DNA of 64,000 bases, from assembly GCA_025331445.1 (NCBI GenBank), contig JAIWNE010000076.1:62001-126000 (forward strand), read 5' to 3'. Position 1 is the stretch's first letter. Each line of letters starts with the position of its first letter. A program made the position numbers and the translations under genes. Under the pieces are notes generated by a model. The model searched no databases. It was given only the letters and a program-made list of their open reading frames with translations, and was not told where the DNA came from. Source of the DNA: Blakeslea trispora (lineage: Eukaryota; Mucoromycota; Mucoromycetes; Mucorales; Choanephoraceae). Below, one piece after another: positions 11,674 through 23,901 of this stretch.

Positions 11674-13792
11674 TCAATGTCTATGGTGAAATATAAAAAC
11701 GAGTAAAATAATTTCAAAAAAAAAAAGAATCGCAGTCCTCAAAAGTAAATGGTCCGATCATCCAATCAGAAAAGTTGCATTTTTTCAGATTTACTTTGCA
11801 CCACTATCAAGCAAAAATTCATTATCAGTCAGGCTTTTCTGAGCAACCTCTTTTTTAGGGCATTTTCTCAATGAGGGAAGCTCTTTTTTTTTATTATTTC
11901 TTGAAAGCTTTCTGTCACTCATGTTTTACGAGAATTGGTCTTCTAGGCTGTGACCAAAACAGACTATCAATGGTTTCTAAAAAAGCCTGTCTTATAACAA
12001 GAACAGGATGTCTGTCCAATTGCTTGTTGCAACAATCATTTCAGAAAAAAAAAGTAACAGGTTTACATGCATTCTTGTAAAAAAAAAAAAGGCAACAAAA
12101 ATGGGCTGTAGTAGTTCAAGATGCAAATATAAACCTTATGTTGCTTTTTACAAGTACTTCGATTATAGTCTACAAAAGAAGCTTTTTGCATGACACTGAA
12201 TATTATCCTGGTTCTGTAAATAGCTCAGCCTATTCTTGATTGCCAAAGTAACAATACTACACCTTGAATCTTATACTAAAAGATTTCATGTAATAGAAAC
12301 TAAGCCCAATTCTTGAAACTGTTCGTATTGTATTGCTTGAAAAAGAAGTAGGCTATCCAATTGCGGTTCTTGAATTATTGCTATCTTTCTCTTGTAGCAT
12401 TTTCAGGTACCAGTAGATGTTACACTTTGTTGGCTGCTCATAGTTCCAATACCTACTCTATGGAAAGACGCATGTGCGTAACATTGATACAACAGGCTTT
12501 ATTTTCCGAGACATTTATTGTAAAGTAACTAAAGATCGATGCTAGCTTAGCATCTAAGCATGTTTCACCAAGGAAATGCAATCGTTCAAAACCTCATTGT
12601 ATGACAAGAAAAAAACAACCACTATAGATCTTATCAAATATCCCACTTGAAGCCTATTATAGATCCATAGCAGTACGACCCTATTTGAAGTGCGCTATCT
12701 TCCCATTCTTGCTTTTTCGTCTTTTTTTTTTAAAAAAACAAATCGACAGTTTTTCTCTTGATAAAAGAATGACACTATCTATAAAGCAATCCAATCCAAT
12801 CTAAACACATATGCGTGCAAGGGTAGACTGAAAACTGTCTTTGATAGATTGCAAGAAAAGTCTGTTTTTGTGTTACCAAAACATTTCTTTGTTTTATCTT
12901 GCTGTATCAGTAACCCATTTATTACCTTAATTGCTTTCTTCCAATAATCAGTTTTTATCTTTCTTACCTATACAGAAAGGCATTGCTGAATCAACAAAAG
13001 GCTTCATTGACATCAGTTTAGATGACTTGTCCTAATAGCACCACGAGCTAAAGTTATATTTATGATGGTCAAAAAGCTATAATCAGGTTGATATGGCTCA
13101 ATAGTTTATAACAACAAGTTGTACTTGCTGCTACTCTAACAGAGCATATTCATAAAGACTATACATGTCTCGAAGAAATACCTGCTACAGCTTGTTTTCT
13201 ATCTTGGAGCTTAATAAAGAACAATGGCATCCCTTGGAAAGGTAGTCTGCTGAATAAATATAATTGCGGTTTACTATATGAGGCAATGCTGCATTTTCAA
13301 TCCACAAAAAAAAATCAAGCACAGCTACCAGTGCATTTAATTTTCTAGCTTGTATGAGTATCCTGAGAAAATAAAGAAAAGAAAACATCATACACTATGT
13401 AGGGCAAGACCTAATAGACAGCTAATGTTGGCTTTCTCTACTACAAGCCTTTCTTTCATTCGATTCGCTAAAGCATAACTACAGCACATTAATAAAGATG
13501 CGTCAAGAAAGGACTTCTTATATATCTATTCATTTGTCGTTGAATGTGCATATGTGTATGCTTTCATAGGTCTTTTGTTCTTCTCTAGTACCTACAAGCT
13601 ATACACAGTTGTATTATAAAGAATAAAGCAATTTGTGTGGTTAAGCATGACCTTATAGGCATTCAATACCCGATAGAAAAAACGTAATTGAACCAATTTC
13701 GCGCACCTTGTTCAAGTGCTTCCTTCTTATCCAACTAGTCTTTTCTTTTCCTTTTTTTTTTTCCTTTTTTTTATTGCTTGTTTAGTCTTATT
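11674..13792. other. 2.1-kb spacer between divergent NUFIP1-like and DCP2 genes
   Basis: Must contain both promoters. AT-rich; just before DCP2 (13733-13772) lies a long T-rich pyrimidine tract. No complete gene found. One open stretch at 13115-13348 is listed separately. Nothing else supported. Confidence 0.4.
13115..13348 (+). pseudogene. Coding-like open stretch without start codon
   Basis: A 77-codon open frame with protein-like composition, containing TEHIHKDYTCLEEIPATACF and LSWSLIKNNGIPWKG. It follows an in-frame stop and lacks an upstream ATG, and I could not join it to neighbouring exons. It may be a relic of a decayed gene or transposon, or chance. No family recognised. Confidence 0.25.
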
Positions 13793-16071
13793 ATGCAGTC
13801 TAGTATCGTATTTGCTAACGCAACTTTTGAAGAGATCCTGGATGATCTATCAAGGTAACCATGCCATCTTCATCTCTATGGTCATCTTGTATCAACCTAT
13901 AATACGCGTAGTCGGTTTATTATCAACGTACCAGAAGCTGAACTAGCTTCCGTCGAGCGTATATGCTTTCAAGTAGAACAAGCACATTGGTTCTATGAAG
14001 ATTTTATTAGAGAAATCAAGCCGGAACTACCTTCTTTTCAATTAAAGACCTTTTCAGCAAGAAATATCCTTTTTTTTTTATCTAACATAGAGCAACAACT
14101 TCTTTTATTTTTCGCTTAGAAAACCATCAAGTATATCCTTAATTCAATACAATACTTTTTAGACATTGCCCTTTATTACATCAATGGGCTCATGAGCATG
14201 AGCGTGCTTATGCCGATTTCATGCAATATCGTTTTCGAATCCCTGTTTGTGGAGCTATTATTCTCAACACTACGCTTGATAAATGTCTTTTAGTCAAAGG
14301 TTGGAGCTCAAAATCAGGCTGGGGTTTTCCCAAAGGAAAAATCAATCAAGATGAAGAATATGACTGTTGTGCTGCAAGAGAGGTAAACAAAAGTCTATGG
14401 CCAAAAATATATTTATATACGAGATGTAGCCTGATGTTGAATCGGTCTATTTAAGGTACTGGAAGAAACAGGATATGATGTAGGCCCTTTGTTGAAAAAA
14501 TCGGATTACATTGAGTTGACTATGCGAGAACAACGTATTCGATTGTACATCATCCAAGGTGTACCTGAAGATACCCAATTTGTACCCAGAACTCGAAAAG
14601 AAATCAGTGTAAGGCATCCGAGCAGACGAAACGCATAGATAGAGACTAATGTGGTACTATTTTTTCAATCAGCAAATTTCTTGGATCAAACTAGAAGATT
14701 TGCCTACCTACAAGTCGCAGGATCCTAAACAAGGCAATGGCGGAAACAATGGTGGTGGTTATAGTTACTTTAAGGCAGGACCCTATCGATTTTACATGGT
14801 TGTGCCATTTGTAAAGTAAGTAATAGAAGAAAAGAAAAAACGAGATTCTTTCTAGAAAAAGGAGTGATCAATGTTATTGACTTGTAAACAACAGTCAGCT
14901 AAAGAAGTTTATTGGTCAACGCAAAAAGACGATTAAGAAGGACAAAAAGCCAAGTGCTTCCCCAAGACCACAAAAGCAAGCGCAAAATATACCTCAGAAA
15001 TCTGGCGAATCAACAGATGCACTCAAGTCACTATTGGGTGTGCCAGATAGTAATAATGGACTCGACTCTATTGCAGTCACTGCTTCTCCTGCTGCTTCTC
15101 AGCCTCGTCCAAGCCATCAACCACCACAAGTGAATACGAGCACAGCTCACCCTGTGAATTCGTCTTCCAGTCACCCATTTTCAAAGCAGCAGCAAAACAG
15201 GTCTCCCAAACCAAAGAATAAGCCTAGACAACAAAAGCAGTCCCAACAGCCATTGCAGCAATCGCAACAGCACCAACAGCCATTGCAGCAATCCCAAGTG
15301 CATCAACAGCCATCCCAGCAGTCACAGCAGCATCAACACCAAACGCACCAGTACCAGCAGCAATCTCAGCAGCACCAACAACACTCGCAACAGCAACAGC
15401 AACAATCGCAACAACATCAACAACACTCTCAGCAGTACCAGCAGGAATTGCAGCAGCAACCTCAAGAAAACCATGATTTGATGAAAATGTTGAAGCAGGC
15501 ACAGAAACGTGGTCAAAAGCAGCCAAAGGAAGAAAAAGAAGAAGTGAAGAAGGAAGCGTTGTCAGAACAAATGGATTTATGGCAATTTCTCAAGAAAAAC
15601 CTACCTGCTGAAAACTTCTCAAAGGTTGAAGAAAAGCCTAAACAACCTGAGAGCCCCGATTTGTTGTCATTGCTCAATATCAACAGCATGAACATCGACA
15701 ACAGTGTTGCTACACATGATGTCAATCCTTCATTCCAACAAGAGCAGCCTAGTTATGTTCACCGTGCATCCTTTGTAGAAGAATTACTCAAATCTCAACA
15801 ACAAGGAATACAAAGTCAAAAGCAGGAACAACAGCATTTGCAACCCCAACAGAATCCTGCTTTTCTTTCTAGTGATAACATCCGCAGAAACTCATTGTTA
15901 AGTGTTTTGCAAGGTGGATCACAAGAACACTCACCTTTAGCTACACCTCCTATCCATCAACAGACCAACAATCCTCTAGATATGCTTCTCCAGCAGCAAC
16001 AACAGCAACAGCAGCAGCTTGAGCAGCATCAGCATCCTCTTCAATCCACGCAGCCTTATTATAGTCAATAA
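13793..16071 (+). CDS. DCP2: mRNA-decapping enzyme subunit 2 (Nudix hydrolase)
   Basis: Six exons (13793-13854, 13912-14063, 14156-14382, 14456-14608, 14673-14815, 14895-16071) give about 637 aa. Dcp2 removes the m7G cap from mRNA in P-bodies. The N-terminal regulatory domain is clear ([41 protein letters not shown]). The Nudix domain has the full box GX5EX7REXXEEXG (GKINQDEE ... REVLEETG), split by intron 3. Box B follows ([18 protein letters not shown]). The 390-residue C-terminal tail is Gln-rich (about 15190-15470 encodes runs of Q) with short Leu-rich helical motifs such as ALKSLLGVP and SLLSVLQGG, as expected for binding decapping activators. Intron 2 (14064-14155) has AT-AC ends; see its own entry. 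Confidence 0.95.
14064..14155 (+). other. AT-AC intron with U12-type splice signals in DCP2
   Basis: The exon before it has no usable GT before an in-frame stop, so no GT-AG intron can restore the protein. Starting the intron at ATATCCTTT (the U12 AT-AC donor consensus) and ending it at AC 14154-14155 joins the flanking exons in phase, giving [16 protein letters not shown], which is the sequence expected across this stretch of Dcp2. A branch-site match, TCCTTAAT at 14136-14143, lies about 13 nt before the 3' end, the spacing known for the minor spliceosome. Length 92 nt. Donor, branch site, spacing and reading frame all agree. Confidence 0.88.
15190..15470 (+). repeat. CAG/CAA-rich tract encoding polyglutamine in DCP2
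   Basis: Imperfect CAR-triplet tract interspersed with His, Ser and Pro codons, encoding a Q-rich low-complexity segment of the Dcp2 tail. Such prion-like segments are common in P-body proteins; a role in condensation is inference. Confidence 0.8.
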
Positions 16072-16876
16072 GCAATCAATAAAAAGAAAAGGAGAAGCTT
16101 CTTCCTTTGGTTAAGATAAAACATGCTTGTATCCAGACAGCTCTAAATTTCTATTTTAGCTTTTGTTTGTTGACAAAAAAACAAAGCTATGATGCTGTCT
16201 GTACTCAATTGTATGTTCTTGTTGTCTTGTCCCTCTCTCCTTTTTTTTAAAAAATCGATTTAAAGGAGATAGTTGAGGGATCTCCCATATAGGAATATAA
16301 GAGTGATAAAACGGGATATGAGATAACTTGATAACTGCTTGCTGGGACGCGCTCTGTAGCTTGAATATCAATATTTCTTGAACCACGAATAGAACTTGTT
16401 TGACTAACTATAAACGTCTGATGGACTTAGATGTTCCTGATTAAAAGGTAAGTTTGCTGAGTTGTATTTGACTAATGCGCGAATACTACAATAATAAAAT
16501 AGGAAACCTTATCATTCCAAAAAAGAAACAAAGGGACGCTAAGGCCCTTGTTTCACGTTCTGATTTGTTGAACCACTTTATTTAAGAACACTTTTATCAA
16601 GATTGGGGTATGCTGGGATCAAAATGATGAGGATCTTGTATCGCTCAGTTTTTTCCCGTCTATCATGCAAAATTACAGTGTACAAGTGCTTTTTGTCTCT
16701 TACTGAGTATCAAACTTCTATCTTACAAATAGGATAAGCTTGAACCCTTTTTTTTTGGTTACTGATGAAAGCTATATAAACAGTTTGTTTTTCTCATTGT
16801 TATCTTTTTTTTTCTTCCTTGCTTTTCTTTTCTTTTTCCCTTATCTTTGATTAACTTTACTGCTTCCTTTAATACA
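16072..16876. other. Spacer between DCP2 and GLC3
   Basis: 805 bp holding the DCP2 3' UTR and the GLC3 promoter. Apart from the TATA-like element and the CT-rich leader just before the GLC3 start, no feature was seen. Confidence 0.4.
16772..16780 (+). promoter_or_regulatory. TATA box upstream of GLC3
   Basis: CTATATAAA lies about 100 bp before the GLC3 start codon and is followed by a T/C-rich initiator-like region and leader. It is the clearest TATA element in the window and suits a gene under nutrient control. Inferred from sequence and spacing only. Confidence 0.6.
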
Positions 16877-19242
16877 ATGACTGCAGCACTTGATAAGACA
16901 CCACCTACATTTCAAGAAGAAGTTGCACCCGGACGCGTGCTCACTATGACAGCTGATGGTACAGGTCTTTCAGTCTTGGACCCCTGGTTGTCTCCTTTTA
17001 ATGATGCCCTAAGAGAAAGGTAAAATAGAAACAAGAAGTTAAACTACACGTGTGACTCACCAGTTTCTAGATATGCTACATTCCAAAAATATGATGAGCA
17101 AATCAAGAACTCATTAGGTTATGATGAGTTTACCAAAGGCTATGAATACTATGGTTTTAATGTTCAGTCTGACAACAGCGTCATGTATCGCGAATGGGCT
17201 CCTAACGCAGTTACTGCAAGCTTGGTTGGCGATTTCAGTAAGTTCAATCTGGGAAAAGTGGGAAGGGTGGGAAAAGCGGGGACTAATTAGGTAATTGTTA
17301 CAGACAACTGGGATGTAAATGCCAATGTTATGACGCGTAACCAATATGGTGTCTTTGAGGTTCTCATCAAGCCTACAAAGAATGGTCAAGTTGCTATTCC
17401 TCATGGTAGTAAGATCAAGGTAAATAAGCAAGGTGCCAAAGTATCAAAGAGATATGTTTGTTTATTTTGTAAATTTTATTCTATTTTCTTCTAGATCACC
17501 ATGACTATGCCTAATACAGGTGAGCGTATTTATCGTCTACCTGCTTGGATCAACTATGTCACACAAGACCTGAATGTGAGCGCTACTTACGATGCTATCT
17601 TCTGGAATCCATCCAAAAAATACACATTCAAGAACTCTCGTCCCAAGAGACCACAATCGATTCGTGTTTACGAAGCTCATGGTATGTTGAGTTATTTACT
17701 GCTTGTACGACTTAACTCATACAAACAAACCTTCTTTTTGTCTAATCTATAGTTGGTATCTCATCTCCCGAACCTCGTTGTGCAACTTATAAGGAATTTA
17801 CCAAGAACGTATTACCTCGTATCGCTTATGATGGCTACAACACAATTCAACTGATGGCTGTTATGGAACATGCTTACTATGCCTCATTTGGTTACCAAGT
17901 TACTTCTTTCTTTGCTCCCTCTAGCCGTTATGGTACACCTGAAGATTTAAAGGAACTAATCGATACCGCTCACGGTTTAGGCATCACTGTCTTGTTGGAT
18001 GTCGTACATTCACATGCTTGTAAAAATGTTGCTGATGGTCTCAACATGTTTGATGGTTCAGATCATTGTTATTTCCACGAAGGTAGCAAAGGCCGTCACG
18101 AACTTTGGGACTCACGCTTGTTCAACTATGGTAACTACGAAGTGATGCGTTTCTTGATGTCAAACTTGAGATACTGGATGGACGTCTTCATGTTTGATGG
18201 TTTCCGTTTTGATGGTGTCACTTCAATGTTGTATAAGCACCATGGTATTGGTTACGGCTTCTCTGGTGATTACCACGAATACTTTGGTGATAACGTAGAC
18301 GATGAAGGTGTTATGTACATTCAGTTAGCCAACCATTACTTGCACCAAAGATACCCCGATGTTGTCACTATTGCTGAAGATGTCTCTGGTATGCCTGGTT
18401 CTTGCCGTCCCGTACGAGAAGGCGGTTTAGGCTTTGATTACCGATTGTCTATGGCTATTCCAGATATGTGGATCAAGTTACTTAAGGAAGAATCAGATGA
18501 CGACTGGAAGATGGGCCATATTGTTCATATCTTGACCAACCGCCGTTACCTTGAAAGCACAATTGGCTATTGTGAGTCACATGATCAAGCTCTTGTAGGT
18601 GATAAGACTTTGGCTTTCTGGTTGATGGACAAGGAGATGTATACTCATATGAGTGATCTCACTCCCCTCACGCCTATCATTGACCGTGGTATGTCTCTTC
18701 ACAAGATGATCCGTATGATTACCCATGGACTTGGTGGTGAAGGTTATCTTAATTTCGAAGGTAACGAGTTTGGTCACCCTGAATGGCTCGATTTCCCTCG
18801 TGCTGGTAATGACTCAAGTTTCCAATATGCTCGTCGTCAATGGAACGTACTTGATGATCATTTACTTCGCTACAAGTACTTGAATGAATGGGACCGCGCA
18901 ATGCAAATGACAGAAGAGAAATATGGCTGGCTTCATAGTCCTCAAGGTTATGTATCACGCAAGAATGAAGGTGATAAATTGATTGTGTTTGAACGTGCTG
19001 GTGTCTTGTTTGTCTTCAACTTCCATCCCACACAATCCTTTGCTGATTATCGTATTGGTGTCGAAAAGGCCGGTAAATACAAGATTGTTCTTAATTCAGA
19101 TGACAAACAGTTTTTGGGTCATGGTCGAGTTGATAACAATTCCGAGTTCTTCACTAACCCCGGAGACTGGGACAATAGACCCAACTGGCTTCAAGTCTAT
19201 GTACCTAACCGTACTTGTTTACTTTTGGCCCCTGCACCTTAA
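16877..19242 (+). CDS. GLC3: 1,4-alpha-glucan (glycogen) branching enzyme, GH13
   Basis: Five exons (16877-17019, 17071-17237, 17304-17419, 17495-17681, 17753-19242) give 700 aa, the normal length for eukaryotic branching enzymes. It cuts alpha-1,4 chains of glycogen and re-attaches them by alpha-1,6 bonds in the cytosol. The N-terminal CBM48 module has [20 protein letters not shown]. The GH13 barrel has [20 protein letters not shown], the nucleophile Asp in FRFDGVTSM (near residue 358), the acid/base Glu in IAEDVSGMP (near 413) and the third Asp in ESHDQAL (near 482). An all-beta C-terminal domain ends the protein. It converges on the Ran-binding gene with only 85 bp between stop codons, so the 3' UTRs must overlap. 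Confidence 0.97.
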
Positions 19243-19327
19243 GAGCAAGAAAAAAAAAGTTACATCATTGCTATTCATGTTTATTTCTCATATTTCACTA
19301 TATTTAAATATATCACAATTCATAATA

Positions 19328-20605
19328 TTACTGCATATATAAAGTCAATAAATCATCAGAAGCTTCCAAATGACTCATTTGTTCAGTTGTCTCCAGTAAG
19401 GCTAGCTTGATCACTGTTTCAAGCAAAAGTAAATTTTGAGGTTGCATTGGTTTTGAAGAGGCTACATTATTCTTGCCACCTTGTTGAGCTTTGTCTTGAG
19501 ATGTTTCTGTCTGCTCCACCTTGTTATCTTCATCATCATCATCTTCGTCGTCGTCATCATCATTATCGTCTACTTGGCCATTATTCCAAAGCTCGACTGC
19601 ATACCAATCAAAGGCTTGCAACTCTTCTTTGATAATTTTAGGTGTTGCCTCTTTTACTTCCACAACTTCTTCAGTATCTTCTGTACGTTCTTTGGCCAGC
19701 TTCATGACCAACACGGGTGATTTTGCATCTTCAATATTTAGCAACTCGCCACTTTGGGTATAGTACATGCGCTTTATCTTTTCAAGTTCTAATCCGAGCT
19801 TTCGACCTTTGGATCCTTCATCATGATACAGACCATCATCCAAGCTTTCTGCGATTGAGACGGTATAGCCATACTCCTTATCATGACTTATCTTGAGAAC
19901 GGCTTTATGAAATTCTTCTTTCCAAGTAAACCCTTCAACAGTAGCTGCTCTTTGATTTGACGAGAACAAAGAATAGAGTCGAACATCCAATACGTAATCG
20001 TCTCTTTGATCGGTCAAGATATGAGATGCTTGCATTAATCTAGCAGGTGACAGGTTAGGTTTGCCTGCTCTATTTTCGATACTACGCAGCGAAAGATGCA
20101 AAGAAGGAATTGTATCGTCGACTTCTTGCAACAAGCGTCGAAGTTGGCGCTTCACTTGCTCGGGATCTGTCATATTTTGACTGGCAAAAGACTCCATCTC
20201 TGTCTTTAAATCATTGCACATCTCCAGAGCTGGTTCAAGGTCTGTATTTCCATCAGCCACACTGCGAGCAACTATATCAAGAGTTGGCTAAAAAAAAAAG
20301 AATGTTAAAAAATGAACAATAAGGTAGGCCTTTGTACTTTTACTTTTAGATTCTTTATCTTCAAGTCTAACTGACGTTGCAAGACGCGAATCTCTTTGGA
20401 ATCAGGCTTGTTGTTGGGAAGTTGGGTTGTGATATAAGATGTGACATTACGCTGACGCATAAAATAGTGTTAGACAACTTGCGACAACAATAACAAAACA
20501 TAAACCTACGATCGCAGCATTTGTGGCATGATTTAGAGCTATTCTAGATACTGTAGTAACAGTAGTTAAGGCAAGCTTGCTCAAGAGATCTTCAATAGTT
20601 GACAT
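19328..20605 (-). CDS. Yrb30-like Ran-binding protein (fungal)
   Basis: Three exons (20605-20510, 20451-20344, 20287-19328) give 387 aa. The N-terminus is helical and hydrophobic (MSTIEDLLSKLALTTVTTVS). The middle contains PTLDIVARSVADGNTDLEPAL, LRSIENRAGKPNLSPARLMQ and ASHILTDQRDDY, a pattern I recognise from the fungal Ran-binding family that includes yeast Yrb30, which binds Ran-GTP. A near-continuous Asp/Glu run (encoded at 19524-19573) splits the C-terminal part, and the protein ends in a Leu-rich helix. The start at 20605 is preferred over an upstream in-frame Met because it gives a conventional N-terminus. Family call is by pattern memory and less certain than for the neighbours. Confidence 0.62.
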
Positions 20606-23600
20606 AAATACCAGTAAATATAAAATATGAGAAAACAAGTGTTGTTGGCATTGGAAATTTCTCTTTCTTTTTTTTTTCTTTGTGTAAGAGCGGGCTTTTT
20701 AAAAAGAAAGCTCGGATCGCAGTCTTAAATCAAAATTCATAGTATGACCACTGCCTATGTACATAATCTTTGTGGTGGTTTTATTAAAAGTCCAGGAGAA
20801 CTGTGTACCTGAGTCTACTATAATCTCAAGCTTACTTGAATATCCATGTTTTAAAAACCTATCAGGATTGCTCCCAGCTCCTTATTTTATTTCTCATCTT
20901 TTGGTACATCCCAAAATACGTTGTTCATGCATAAAACTCCGGTCAGTGTGTGATAAAAAAATCAAAGGAACACACATCAAATGGACTCTTGGTATGGGGA
21001 CAGCTTTTGACTAAAATTGTATATTCGATAAGTTTTGTTTATACCAAGGATCTGATTTACATATCTGTCTTTTGGGGGAGTTTATATTAGCTGTACTACT
21101 TGAGTAAGGAGCTGATACTTATTGATTGTGACTCATACCCAACTTTCGGTTTTGGGAATAATTTTTTTCCTTCAATAGCAACATGTTGTTTCGATCTTCA
21201 GGGCCTACGGTTACAATTCTTGGCTTACTATAGTAGATAAAGAAGGAAAAAAAAAGTCAAGCTACAAAGAAAAATTAACAAAACGACTTTAGTCTTTCTC
21301 TTTTAGTTTAGAGGGTGGATACCGATTATATTGAATTTTGATTAGCTTGTATCAGGTCATGTAACATCTATTTGTTATAATTGGAATAGACTGTAAAGGA
21401 GAAGTCATTTACATGGTTGCAAATTAGAAGATTTTAAGCTATTATTTCTTTATCCAATATATATTTCTGTTGCAAAGAGATTTTGCAGTAAATCTACATG
21501 AAAAATTAGTGTCTTTTCTTATTCATTTTGCTTTAAATACAATCTTTATCGAACAAAGACCTCTTTGCTAGACTGTAAATTTTCAGTTGTAAGCTCCTCT
21601 TGAATAAATAAAAATATTTGTTGTACCTACCTTTGGAGTGCCCTTCGATTTATTGAACTGCAGTACCCTAACGTTTATACATAACAATTCGAAAAAAGAA
21701 AGTATATTTTGTTGTACGAGACATATGCAAAACGTTGAGTCTGGTGAAAGAAGATCAGAAAGCAACAGCAAGAAGAAACACATTGCTAGATACATCACCA
21801 TCATCACCAAAGAGGCCTTTCGTCAGTTGCAAAACACCAATGCTTAACCTGAATAACAAGTTGCATCATGCTGTCTGTATTTTAAGTATATGATGACTCA
21901 TGTACCTGTGAAATACTAGTCAACGATTCTTATATCTCTGATTCTCACAATTCTTGTGTGAAGGTTGTGATGTAGAAGAGGCTTGATTAAAGTAGAGAAG
22001 CTAGTATCGTCGAGTTTGATAATTCTGTGTAAAAGCAAACGCAACAGACATTCAAATTTCAAACATATGATATGCTCTTCGAAGAGGCAAGGGGAAGAGA
22101 TGCTCAATCAAGACATGCGTATCATATCAATAATTAAGAATTTTCCAAAGTGGGATATACATACGTCTAGATCTATTTGAAAAAGGCGATAGTATTTAGC
22201 ACTTCTTGCCTCAATAAGGCCATATCAAGATTAAGGCAGTTAACAGCACATTTGATCTTATTGTATTTCAACAAAGTGCACTATATGAAATACCTAATTA
22301 TGCCCATCAAGCATTGAACAATGTTGATCGATTCTTCTGTTGCTTCAAACATAACGACCAGCATCGCATATAACGGGCTTCCAAAGGATATGCATGGTTC
22401 TCAATTCTTTAAGAATGATTTTGAACCAACATTTAGTTGTGCAACAAAGTCCTAGTTGATCTAAAATGCCAAAGAGGTCGACAAGATTAACCCATATCTC
22501 AGTTGAGTACAACTGCAAGGCACAAAGAACTAGCTTCAAAGGATTCGTCGTTTCAGATCATTTTACTTGAATACAACAAGCCAGCTTTTTTCTATGCGTG
22601 GAGAAATGAGCAAATCTGTGCGGCTAGTTTGTACTATTGTTGTTTTTCAATAAAATTCTTTAAAATAACTTTTAGTTCATAAGCAATCATCTTTGCAAAG
22701 AGCATACAGAAACTAAGACTATTGCGTCTTGAACATTTACATCTTTTGGCTACTAGGGGGGCCAGACTGTCGGTAGACTAGTCAATGAAAAAAGAAATAA
22801 GCAATGTCAACAATTATGGACAGCTTTTTACATTACAAATCAATTTGTTGAATTGGTCAAATTGGTTTTCTTTTCTTTTTTTGAGTCTCCATTCAAAATC
22901 AAATTATATTTATTTTATCTAAAGAACATAAGCGCATAAACTTCAATGCATGCCCAGAGAAGAAAGTCTGGAACAATATGAATTGAATAAGACAATAAAA
23001 GAGACATTCTATTTATTTGATTACATGTAGCCAACAGAAACAATGAGTTTGACATTTTATTCTGTGCGTGCCAATAAGGAGTGCACGAGGAAGCTATTCC
23101 GCCAATATAGGACATTGTCTTACTTTATCGACTCTGACACAGAATGGGGTCCTTTGCCCTGGAAAAGAACGAAATTGTTGTTGTTTTGCATCATCTAGTC
23201 TGGAGCATACTCATTAGACATGTGATCAAGTTAGGCGATAGAAGAAATGACACCCTTTTTTTTCGTGCTTTGCTGATCAAAATTGAGTCATCAAGCCAGT
23301 TCAACCTAGTCCATTTTGGCATACATGTGATATATTAGGATAGTGTATCAGCAAGCGGCAATGTTTACATATGCTTATTTTGGTATCTTTTTTCAGCAAG
23401 TCAATAACTTTAACTGCTTAGTCAAACAAAAGAGAACCTGAACCCTACTGTCTGAACTTCAAGTTAAAATAACTGTATTACATTAATCGAATATAAAGAT
23501 ATATTGACTTGTATATTCGATACAAAAAATTGTTGGCCTGTAGAAGCTTTTTGAAATCAACCAAACAAGGAGGATAAAGCAAAAAAAAAAAAGGGTCAAA

Positions 23601-23901
23601 AGTGTATGTTATTAAATACAGTTGATGATTAAACATCAAAGTTGATTTCTTTGCCTTAAGGGTTCCTCTCTATTCCAACCCCGATTTTTTTTAGAGTGAA
23701 TTCCAAGTGCTTTTCACTCTGACGAATGATTATTGTCTAAATAAGGATATCTTTCATAAAAATTATCGCACTCTTTTCTCTCTTTCTTTTTTGTGTGTGC
23801 ATTTTCTTTTTCTCTCTCTTTCTTTCTTTTCTTCTTTTTTTCACCTCTCTCTCTCTCTTTTTTTTTCTTCCTCCCTCTTTAATTTACTAGTTTTTGCTGT
23901 C
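20606..23901. other. 3.3-kb spacer between divergent Ran-binding and RapGAP genes
   Basis: No assembled gene. AT-rich with scattered short open frames, none with a recognisable product. A 44-codon ATG frame at 22321-22455 looks protein-like and is listed separately. 23780-23890 is a strongly CT-rich tract directly before the RapGAP start, matching the leader type seen elsewhere. Confidence 0.4.
22321..22455 (+). pseudogene. Short coding-like frame, unknown
   Basis: A 44-aa ATG-initiated frame (contains SIAYNGLPKDMHGSQFFKND) whose composition looks like real protein rather than AT noise. No continuation by splicing was found on either side. Possibly a relic of a transposon or gene duplicate; could be chance. 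Confidence 0.2.

Noticed and set aside
14064..14160. GT-AG intron ending at TTTTTAG 14162 with donor GTATAT at 14131
   Set aside because: The exon upstream of that donor would have to contain an in-frame TAG near 14117-14119, and the join loses the conserved Dcp2 frame. The AT-AC model fits frame and consensus.
15224..15526. Ala/Val-rich or Leu-rich antisense proteins across the DCP2 Gln tract
   Set aside because: They are mirror translations of CAG/CAA repeats.
23707..23901. Extended hydrophobic N-terminus of the RapGAP protein
   Set aside because: Encoded by a CT-rich leader. The Met at 23902 starts the hydrophilic Ser-rich sequence expected for this protein.
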